Positions 16,618 through 23,337 of a stretch of DNA of 64,000 nt are shown here, piece after piece. The notes beneath the pieces are model-generated. The model ran no database searches, had not been told where the DNA came from, and saw only the letters and a list, made by a program, of their open reading frames with translations. The stretch comes from Actomonas aquatica (GTDB taxonomy: Bacteria; Verrucomicrobiota; Verrucomicrobiia; Opitutales; Opitutaceae): contig NZ_CP139781.1 of NCBI RefSeq assembly GCF_019679435.2, forward strand, positions 4,187,753 through 4,251,752. The letters run 5' to 3'. The position numbers and the translations under genes were made by a program. Within the stretch, counting starts at the first letter, position 1. Each line of letters opens with the position of its first letter.

Positions 16618-16676
16618 CGCGAGCAAGCTCGCGGCCTACAGTGCGGTGTTCGAACGCGGAATGTAGGCGGCGAGGC
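16618..16676 (+). repeat. REP-like palindrome GCGAGCAAGCTCGC, copy 2
   Basis: GCGCGAGCAAGCTCGCGGCC then TACAGTG, spacer, and a partial second arm AATGTAGGCGGCGAG. It lies between the convergent PAS-receptor and lipase genes. Confidence 0.75.
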
Positions 16677-16737
16677 TGTGAGGCAGTGAGGCAGGGCGGA
16701 GCGGCCGACACGGCCGCTGCTACATCAGGCTCTATGG

Positions 16738-18177
16738 TTAGAGGTCAGGGGGGAGGTCTTCGCCTTTGGGTTGGTCGGCGAATTTGTCCTTCTGGCGGGA
16801 GCGGCCGCTTAGGTTGATGTCCTGGGAAAGTTGATACACGCCAGTGCGCACGTGGCGGCGCACGGTGATGTCGATCATCATGGTGCGGTTGGGGGCGAAG
16901 TGGCGTTGCACGGCGCTGAAACGGCCCTGGTATTCGGCGACGGTGTAGTAGGCGTAGCCCTCGGTGGGGCGGGCGACGACCTTGACGCCGAAGTGATCGC
17001 CGATCTCATCGCGCTCGAACCAATCCGCCATGACGTCGTGGTCGAAGTAGTAGGTGAGTTTGCCGGGGTTAAGGCGGTTGCGTTGGCGGTCGACGAAGAA
17101 GCCGGGCGGCAGGTCCTCGGCGCTGTAGTTGGGGCCGGCGGTGAAAAGGATCTCGTAGTCGTCGAGGCGGGTGCCGCGGTCGTCGTTGAGACGCACGATG
17201 AGTTGGCAGTAGCGACTGGTGCGGAACTCGCGCGCCACGCGGAAGAGGTTGCGCTCCGTGCGTTCCGCCTCGGCTTCCTGGGTGGCGGCGGTGAGGGTCT
17301 CGAGGTGGCGGCAGACGGTGCGGTAGGCGGCGGCGGTGCCGACCTCGAGGCAGCGCATGATCCAATGCAGGGTCGGGTGGGAGCCGTCGTCGTTGGGCGG
17401 CACGCTGCGCATGATGCCGATGTCTTCGCCGGAGTGGGCGAGGCCGGGGAGCACGCCGAAGCCGCTGGGCGCGGCGCTGCGTTCATCGGTGATGACGAGC
17501 TGGTTACCCTCCTGATCGAGGCGCAGCAGGCCGTAGTTGAGGTTGGCGGCGGCGGCGCGCACGACGCCGTCGGAACCGGGTTCGCCGGTGTAGCTGTTGA
17601 GGTTGTCGTAGAACTTCCGCTCGATCGTCTGGCCGGTGAGGGTGAAGACGTAGAGGCGGGCGGCGGTGCAGTCGAAGTCGAGCCAATCGCGGTTGAGTTC
17701 CCAGGCCTGGTCGCTGCCGAGTTCGAGCCAGTTGAGCACGCCTACGCCGGGTTGCACGCCGGTGGCGAAGGACTTGAGGCGGGAGAGGCGGCCCTTGCCG
17801 AGTTGGGCGAGGGCGGAGCCGTGGTTGGCGGGGGCCAGCATGACGAGGTGGCCGAGCGGGCAGCGGCGCAGGTTGGCGGCGTGGAAGAGCTCGATCCATT
17901 TGCGCACGACGGGACCGCCGGTGGAGTGGGTGATGCAGGCGAAGCGTTCGCCGCGGGCGAGGTGGGGCAGGATCTCCTCGCGCACGGCGTGTTCCATGCC
18001 GCGGGCGATGTCCTCGACGGTGACCTCGTCGGAGAAGGACACGTATTTGGCGAGGTAGAGGTGTTGGATATCGATGCCGAGCTGTTGGGCCGCGGGCAGG
18101 CGACCGAGGGCGGCGGGCAGGCCGCCGTAGGTGTTGAGGTGGGTGACACTCCAACCGTGGACGAAGACGACTCTCAT
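16738..18177 (-). CDS. Alpha/beta-hydrolase lipase-like protein with C-terminal extension
   Basis: 479 residues, no signal peptide. The N-terminus starts directly with a hydrolase strand and oxyanion loop (RVVFVHGWSVTHLN). The nucleophile elbow is FACITHSTGGPVVRKW near residue 85, with the Ser of HSTGG as the likely nucleophile in a variant of GxSxG. MLAPANHGSALAQLGKGRL near 130 resembles the PGHL/triacylglycerol-lipase region. After about residue 300 a separate 180-residue domain begins (RYCQLIVRLNDDRGTRLDDY, VKVVARPTEGYAYYTVAEYQ, IDITVRRHVRTGVYQLSQDI), perhaps a beta domain for lipid or target binding; I do not recognise it. It diverges from the FRG-domain gene, and the pair is bracketed by REP-like palindromes. 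Confidence 0.75.
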   Translation of the reverse strand: MRVVFVHGWSVTHLNTYGGLPAALGRLPAAQQLGIDIQHLYLAKYVSFSDEVTVEDIARGMEHAVREEILPHLARGERFACITHSTGGPVVRKWIELFHAANLRRCPLGHLVMLAPANHGSALAQLGKGRLSRLKSFATGVQPGVGVLNWLELGSDQAWELNRDWLDFDCTAARLYVFTLTGQTIERKFYDNLNSYTGEPGSDGVVRAAAANLNYGLLRLDQEGNQLVITDERSAAPSGFGVLPGLAHSGEDIGIMRSVPPNDDGSHPTLHWIMRCLEVGTAAAYRTVCRHLETLTAATQEAEAERTERNLFRVAREFRTSRYCQLIVRLNDDRGTRLDDYEILFTAGPNYSAEDLPPGFFVDRQRNRLNPGKLTYYFDHDVMADWFERDEIGDHFGVKVVARPTEGYAYYTVAEYQGRFSAVQRHFAPNRTMMIDITVRRHVRTGVYQLSQDINLSGRSRQKDKFADQPKGEDLPPDL

Positions 18178-18317
18178 GGGTGGGGAGGGGACGAGGGTGA
18201 GCGAGCAGTCGAGTCAGGCAAAGAACGGCCAGTGGGCGGAGGTTGGCGGACGGCGGGGCGCGTGGCAAGGCGTGCGGGCGGCGGGAGCGGGGCGAGGACG
18301 GAGCGGAGGGGCAACGT

Positions 18318-18386
18318 TAGCGCGAGCAAGCTCGCAGCCTACAGTGTGGTATCGAAAACGAAATGTAGGCCGCGAGCTTGCTCGCG
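18318..18386 (+). repeat. REP-like palindrome, copy 3, complete with both arms
   Basis: The left arm GCGCGAGCAAGCTCGCAGCC and TACA is matched by the right arm TGTAGGCCGCGAGCTTGCTC and GCGC across a spacer of about 20 bases, so the whole can fold into one long hairpin. It lies between the lipase and FRG-domain gene starts. Confidence 0.85.
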
Positions 18387-18466
18387 CTGGCGTGAGACGG
18401 CCTCTGCTACATCTTGCTTGTCGGGTTCGGCCCCGGCAGGGTGGCCGGGCTTTACCCTTTCTTGCC

Positions 18467-19675
18467 ATGGCTCGTGCCCGTTTCGCTTCCCCTGCTCCGG
18501 CCGTTCCGCCGGAGGCCGCCCGCACCATCCGCACCATCGGCGAGGCCGTGGCCGCGCTGACCGACGATGCCTTCATGAAGGACATCCGGCCGGGCTCGAG
18601 TGCCAAGCGCGGCGACGATGCATTTGGGCTGTGGTTCCGCGGCCACGAACGCTCGAACTACGAACTTACGCCAGGCATGCTGCGGAACTCGTTGCGACGT
18701 TCCGGGCGTTACGTGGACGAGGTATCGTTGGTGCGGCATTTCAAGGCGATGAACCCAGACGCGGCTCCGGCCAATGCGAGTGACTTCGAGTGGCTCGTGA
18801 CGATGCAGCACTACCTGACACCGACGCGGCTGCTCGACTGGACCGAGAACCTGCTGGTGGCGCTCTACTTTGCGGTGCGCAATCCGGCTTACGACGACGA
18901 GGCGGATGCGGCGTTGTGGCTGCTCAATGCGAGACGGCTCAACTACCACACCTCGGCGACGGCGCGCATGGCCGAGCTGGCCTTTGATCAGGATCCCGAC
19001 GTGGTGGCACGGGCGGCGTTGTCGCGCAGTCGCGAGCGCATCGAGTGGCACGATACCTTTGTGCGCGAAATGGCGACGCTGAGGGTGGACCGGGCGGACT
19101 ACCGGATCGAGCGCATCGAGAAGGCGTTGGTGACCGAGGAGGACAAGGCGCGGGGCGTGAAGCCGGTGTTACTCGACGGCCGCGAGGTGAGTGATGCGCA
19201 GCCGTTGTGGCGGGACCTGCGCGACTACACGGCGCGACCGCCGCGCGGGGCGAAACTGAATCTGTATCATAAAACCAGTTACGCGAAGCCGGAGGGCATT
19301 TACGCGCGCTTGCGTATGCCGGTGGCGGTGTATGCCAATCGCACCAACAGTCGCATCCGCAGTCAGGCGGGCGTGTTCACGCTGCACGGCGGCAAACACG
19401 TGCACAATCCGAACACCTACGTGGCGGGGCGGGCGTTCAAGACGCCGGTGGGGCTGCCGATCTCGCTGGTGGAGATCGACGCGGGCTTGCAGCGCAGTCG
19501 GCTGCTCAAGTGGTTGTGCATCCCGGCGGACTGTCGGGCCGACATGCGCAAGGCGCTCGCCATCATGGGCGTGACGGAAGCGACGCTGTTTCCGGAGTTG
19601 GATTATCAGTCGCGTTACCTGCTCGACCGCTGGACCTACGAAAGCGAAGGCGTCGACGACGACGGCGAGGTTTAA
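18467..19675 (+). CDS. FRG-domain protein
   Basis: 402 residues from the ATG at 18467 (context CTTGCCATG, the start context common in this window). The FRG domain named after its Phe-Arg-Gly is plain: FRGHERSNYELTPGMLR near 58-74, and QHYLTPTRLLDWTENLLVAL near 113-132. The rest adds long helical segments (RIEWHDTFVREMATLRVD) and a C-terminal half with FKTPVGLPISLVEIDAGLQ and RKALAIMGVTEATLFPELDY, which is where FRG proteins usually end. Function is unknown; FRG proteins are scattered in accessory DNA of bacteria and phages. It is divergent from the lipase-like gene, with REP palindromes on both sides of the pair, so a transferable two-gene cassette is possible. Confidence 0.85.
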   Translation: MARARFASPAPAVPPEAARTIRTIGEAVAALTDDAFMKDIRPGSSAKRGDDAFGLWFRGHERSNYELTPGMLRNSLRRSGRYVDEVSLVRHFKAMNPDAAPANASDFEWLVTMQHYLTPTRLLDWTENLLVALYFAVRNPAYDDEADAALWLLNARRLNYHTSATARMAELAFDQDPDVVARAALSRSRERIEWHDTFVREMATLRVDRADYRIERIEKALVTEEDKARGVKPVLLDGREVSDAQPLWRDLRDYTARPPRGAKLNLYHKTSYAKPEGIYARLRMPVAVYANRTNSRIRSQAGVFTLHGGKHVHNPNTYVAGRAFKTPVGLPISLVEIDAGLQRSRLLKWLCIPADCRADMRKALAIMGVTEATLFPELDYQSRYLLDRWTYESEGVDDDGEV

Positions 19676-19744
19676 CGAAGCGGGCTGCGGCCCCGCCACT
19701 GCAGTGACGGGACCGCGCCCTACGCGAACACCGGCGGCGGGTAG

Positions 19745-19856
19745 CCTTGCCGAACCGACCCTTCCCAGCCGGCGTCACGTAAATCGTTTTGTCGAAGCGA
19801 TCCGGGTCACAACCTTACCGAACCAACGGACCTTCCCGAGATCGCTCCGACAAAAA
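19745..19856. repeat. Direct and inverted repeat between convergent genes
   Basis: CCTTGCCGAACCGACCCTTC (19745 on) is repeated imperfectly as CCTTACCGAACCAACGGACC (19813 on). Around the second copy, TTTTGTCGAAGCGATCCGGG (19787-19806) pairs with CCCGAGATCGCTCCGACAAA (19836-19856). It may end transcription of the FRG and YeeE genes, although the usual U tract is lacking. Confidence 0.6.
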
Positions 19857-19862
19857 GGGAAA

Positions 19863-21119
19863 TCAGCAGCCCTCCTTTTTCTTCTTTTTGCGCGTGGCCA
19901 GCACCGGGACTTCGGTCGGGGGCGGCGGGGCGAGGAGTTGCGGCATGCCGTCACCGCCGGAAGCGGCGTCGGCGCGTGGGGTGCCGCCAAAGAATTTGGC
20001 CACAGCGGCGCGGGCGGCGAAGTCGGCGGTCTGTTCCGGGGTGGGGTTTTCGGATGCCGGGGCGGGGAAGAGCACCTCCTGTTTCCAGGCATCAAGGCCA
20101 CCGCGTAGCAGGTAGCTGTGGTCGTAACCGAGGGAGCGCATGAGCAGCCACGCTTGGGCGGCCTGCAGCTCGCTGTCGCTGTAGAAGAGGATGCGTTCGT
20201 TGCGCGGCACGAAGTCGGCGGTGAGGGAGGCGAGCGGCACGTTGATGGCGCCGGGAATCCGATAGGTCGCGTAGGCATCGGCGTCGCGCACATCGACGAT
20301 GAGCAAGTCGTTGCGGCCCTGCACAAGGCGGTCGGCGAGGTCGCGGACGGCGAGCTGATCGGCGGGGTTGGCGGCTTCGAGGGCGAGGGTGCGGGTATCG
20401 ATGCGACCCTCGACGCCGCGGTAGGGATTGCCGGCGAGGGCGGCGATCACACCGAGGCCGAGCAGGGCGCCGGCGAGTTTGCGCGACGGGGCGAAGCGGC
20501 GGGCGGGGGCGAGGAGGGAATCGAGGTCGGGACGGCGACCGCCGAAGCGACCCTCGGCCCATTCGGCGGCGACGAAGGCGATGATGGCCATGACCACGAC
20601 GGCGAGGACGAGGAAACCGTAGGGGATGTGGAGCAGCTCGGGCAGGGTGAGTTTGCCGAGGGGCGTGCTGTGGGCGAAGTCGGCGATGGACGGATAGATT
20701 TCACCGTAGGCGAAGAGGCCGACGATGATACCGCCCAAGTAAACGATGCCATCGATGCGGCCGGTGGCGGCGCTCACGCAGGACGTGCCGGGACAATAAC
20801 CGCCGATGACGAAGCCGATGCCGAGCAGGATGCCGCCGATGATCTGCGGCCAGATGTAGGTGGAAGTCAGATACACCAGGGACAGGTCGACGAAGCCGGC
20901 GGCGGAGAGCAGGGTAAGGCCGACCATGGCGGTGATGATGGCGGTGAACATGACCTTCAGCACGCGCAGCTCTTTGAAGTAGAACTGGGCGGCGAGCACG
21001 CGGGCGTTGCCGAAGCCGGCGCGCTCGAGGATGAAGCCGAAGGCGATGCCGATGAGGAAGGCGACGATGAGCGACATCTCCTCACCGAAGAGACCGAATT
21101 TGTAGAAAGGGGCGGGCAT
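19863..21119 (-). CDS. YeeE/YedE-type sulfur-compound transporter fused to a rhodanese-like domain
   Basis: 418 residues. The first 245 or so form a YeeE/YedE membrane domain with about seven helices. VIGGYCPGTSCVSAATGRID near residue 105 carries the conserved Cys residues that pass thiosulfate or sulfane sulfur in TsuA-type proteins. A rhodanese fold follows (about 265-350: LLIVDVRDADAYATYRIPGA, then YLLRGGLDAWKQE), but the active loop reads LFYSDSELQAAQAW: the catalytic Cys is Ser or Asp here, so sulfur transfer by this domain looks lost and a binding role is more likely. The tail ends RKKKKKEGC. It is the last gene of the sulfur operon, 45 bases after the second YeeE gene. Confidence 0.88.
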   Translation of the reverse strand: MPAPFYKFGLFGEEMSLIVAFLIGIAFGFILERAGFGNARVLAAQFYFKELRVLKVMFTAIITAMVGLTLLSAAGFVDLSLVYLTSTYIWPQIIGGILLGIGFVIGGYCPGTSCVSAATGRIDGIVYLGGIIVGLFAYGEIYPSIADFAHSTPLGKLTLPELLHIPYGFLVLAVVVMAIIAFVAAEWAEGRFGGRRPDLDSLLAPARRFAPSRKLAGALLGLGVIAALAGNPYRGVEGRIDTRTLALEAANPADQLAVRDLADRLVQGRNDLLIVDVRDADAYATYRIPGAINVPLASLTADFVPRNERILFYSDSELQAAQAWLLMRSLGYDHSYLLRGGLDAWKQEVLFPAPASENPTPEQTADFAARAAVAKFFGGTPRADAASGGDGMPQLLAPPPPTEVPVLATRKKKKKEGC

Positions 21120-21164
21120 CGGGAAAGGGGGAAGAGTGAATGGTGAAGGGTGAAAACTGGGGGC

Positions 21165-21716
21165 TCAGATCCATTGTTTGCGGACGAACCAGGCGAGGGC
21201 GTAGGCGCCGCCGAAGACGCACATCATGAAGGCCCAGCTGCCGACGTTGAGCAGGGCGCCGCCGGTGAGGGCCTGACCGCTGGTGCAACCGAGGGCGAGC
21301 TTGGCGCCGATGGCCATGATGGCTCCGCCGATGAAGGCGAAGACAAGGCGCGGGCCGTTGGTGATGCGCGGTCCTTTCTCGACGGTGAAGCGCAGGCGCG
21401 AGCCGAGGGCGCCGGAGAGGAAGCCGCCGACGAAGACGCCGAGGACTTCAAACACGAGCCAGTCCTTGAGCGGGTTGTAGGAGCCGTCGCCGAGGTAGCC
21501 GGTGTAGAATTCGTTGTTGGCAGCGTGCTCGGGGGCAACGGCATCGACGGTCACGGCGACCGCGGTGGAGAAGGCGCCGGACGCACCGAGTCCGCGGCCC
21601 ATGACGACGAAGGCGGCGAGCAGCACAAGGCCGAGGAAGAAGCCGGCCCAGTAGGGATTCATGTGCGGTTGCGGGCCGGGTTTGGCGGAGGGAGTGGCGA
21701 GGTCGGGAGCGGACAT
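21165..21716 (-). CDS. YeeE/YedE-family membrane protein, second half-transporter
   Basis: 183 residues with four to five predicted helices. The signature LALGCTSGQALTGGALLNVG near 140-160 carries the conserved Cys of the YeeE/YedE (sulfur transport) family. Such short members usually occur next to a second YeeE-like gene, as here. It would bring thiosulfate or another sulfur species into the cell, or export a product of the adjoining oxidoreductase. It sits 21 bases after the NrfD-like gene and is co-transcribed with it. Confidence 0.88.
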   Translation of the reverse strand: MSAPDLATPSAKPGPQPHMNPYWAGFFLGLVLLAAFVVMGRGLGASGAFSTAVAVTVDAVAPEHAANNEFYTGYLGDGSYNPLKDWLVFEVLGVFVGGFLSGALGSRLRFTVEKGPRITNGPRLVFAFIGGAIMAIGAKLALGCTSGQALTGGALLNVGSWAFMMCVFGGAYALAWFVRKQWI

Positions 21717-21737
21717 GGCGACGAGCGGGTAAAGGGG

Positions 21738-22784
21738 TTAGTGCGAGGCGAGGGAGCTCCAGTGGCTGGCCTGGCCGGCGGCGACGATGATGAAGCGCAG
21801 GGCGAGACCGCCGCCGAGCACGAGCAGTGCGGGCGCGAGGGTGTGGCGGATGCGGTGGAGCAACTCGAAGTGTTGCAGGATGAGCGGCAGGAGGATGCCG
21901 AGGCCGACGACGAAGACCCAGAAGACGGCGGCGTAGGGACCGTTGAGGAGCAGGCCGATGGCCTGTTGGTGCACGGCGGTGGAGGTGAGGTGGCCGATGA
22001 AGAACAGGCCGATGAGGGCAAACTCGATGGTGAGGAAACTGTTGTCGGCCTGAGCGAGGGCGGGGGCCAGGCGGGTGTCGAGCGGGCGGGCCTTGGTCCA
22101 GCCGGTGACGGTGGAGATGAGGAAATCGGCAAAGGCCGGGCGTTCGTCGTCGGGCATGCTGACCACGAGGATGCCGTGCAGGAAGGCGGCGGCGCTGGAG
22201 AGGCCGGAGAAGAGGAAGAGCGGACCGAGCACGGCGCTGTTCCAGAGCGGGCGGGCGCCGAGGGCGCCGAGCAGGATGCCGGTGTAGATGCCGAGACCGA
22301 TGCCGAGCAGCACGTTGGCCAGGCCGGTGAGAATGATGATGCGGGGCCGGGCCAGCATGAAGTCACTGATTGTAGTGAGAATGGGGATACGTCGGGCGAC
22401 GCTGGGCAGGGTTTCCGGCAGGTGGACGAGGGCGTTGGCGAGCAGCGCGGGATAGACGGCGAGCAGGATCCACGAGCCCCACGACATGGGGGAGGTGATC
22501 TCGAAGGTGAGGTAGAGGCGCCAGACGTAGAGCTTGTGCTCGAGGTCGAGGAAGAGGGCGAGCATGCCCAAGCTGAGCAGGGCGAGTCCGGCGAGCGGAC
22601 CGATGGTGCAGCAGACCATGGCCTGCCGTTGATTGGGTCGCATGAGCAGCAGGCGAGCACCGGCGATGACCATGAGACCGGCGACGAGGCCGCCGAGGAA
22701 GAGGTAAATCGGAACCTCCCAGCCCCACACATGGAAGTGGGGATCGATCCCGGGGTTGCTGCGGTGGATGACGGTTTCGGTCAT
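21738..22784 (-). CDS. NrfD/PsrC-type quinone-interacting membrane subunit
   Basis: 348 residues with nine or ten hydrophobic segments. The N-terminus WGWEVPIYLFLGGLVAGLMV is the standard first helix of NrfD/PsrC proteins, and LYLTFEITSPMSWGSWILLA is the family's conserved second region. It carries no cofactor itself; it exchanges electrons between the menaquinone/ubiquinone pool and the ferredoxin subunit outside the membrane. The ferredoxin gene starts just upstream (12-base gap) and the molybdoenzyme before that, so the three form a PsrABC-like complex. Confidence 0.92.
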   Translation of the reverse strand: MTETVIHRSNPGIDPHFHVWGWEVPIYLFLGGLVAGLMVIAGARLLLMRPNQRQAMVCCTIGPLAGLALLSLGMLALFLDLEHKLYVWRLYLTFEITSPMSWGSWILLAVYPALLANALVHLPETLPSVARRIPILTTISDFMLARPRIIILTGLANVLLGIGLGIYTGILLGALGARPLWNSAVLGPLFLFSGLSSAAAFLHGILVVSMPDDERPAFADFLISTVTGWTKARPLDTRLAPALAQADNSFLTIEFALIGLFFIGHLTSTAVHQQAIGLLLNGPYAAVFWVFVVGLGILLPLILQHFELLHRIRHTLAPALLVLGGGLALRFIIVAAGQASHWSSLASH

Positions 22785-22796
22785 GGCGGGGCCTCC

Positions 22797-23333
22797 TCAG
22801 TTAATGTAATAAATGCTGGGTTGGGTGCCGGCCTCGGGGAGGAGGGAGTGGGCGCGGTTGGCGGCGAGCAGGCGGCTGACTTCGCTCTGCGGATCATCGA
22901 GGTCGCCGAAGTGCATGCAGCGTGTTGGGCAAACGGATACACAGGCCGGTTCGAGGCCCTGCTCGACGCGGTGGATGCAGAAGGTGCACTTGGAGGCGTA
23001 GCCGTCGGGGTGGACGAAGCGGGCGTCGTAGGGGCAGGCGGCGAGGCAGGCCTTGCAGCCGATGCACTCTTCCGGGGTGACGAGCACGACGCCGCCGCGC
23101 TCATGCACGTGCGAAGCGCCGGTGGGGCAGCAGTGCACGCAGGGAGGATGGGCGCAGTGGTTGCAGCGCTCGGTGCGGATCTCGTGGCGCAGAGTGGGGA
23201 ACTCACCGGTGGTGGTTTCGGTGATCCAATCGCGGCAGTAGCCCTCGGGCACGTTGTTCTCCGTCTTGCAGGCGACGACGCAATCCATGCAGCCGACGCA
23301 GCGGCGGGTATCGATGACCATTCCGTAACGCAT
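22797..23333 (-). CDS. Four-cluster ferredoxin subunit, PsrB/NrfC/DmsB type
   Basis: 178 residues from the ATG at 23333, four bases after the oxidoreductase stop; RYGMVIDTRRCVGCMDCVVA is the expected N-terminus. Cys motifs in order are CVGCMDCVVAC, CNHCAHPPCVHCCP, CIGCKACLAACPY and CTFCIH with CVSVCPTRC, enough for four [4Fe-4S] clusters. There is no signal peptide, so it should be carried out together with its Tat-exported partner. It passes electrons between the molybdopterin subunit and the NrfD-like membrane anchor. Confidence 0.94.
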   Translation of the reverse strand: MRYGMVIDTRRCVGCMDCVVACKTENNVPEGYCRDWITETTTGEFPTLRHEIRTERCNHCAHPPCVHCCPTGASHVHERGGVVLVTPEECIGCKACLAACPYDARFVHPDGYASKCTFCIHRVEQGLEPACVSVCPTRCMHFGDLDDPQSEVSRLLAANRAHSLLPEAGTQPSIYYIN

Positions 23334-23337
23334 GGGA

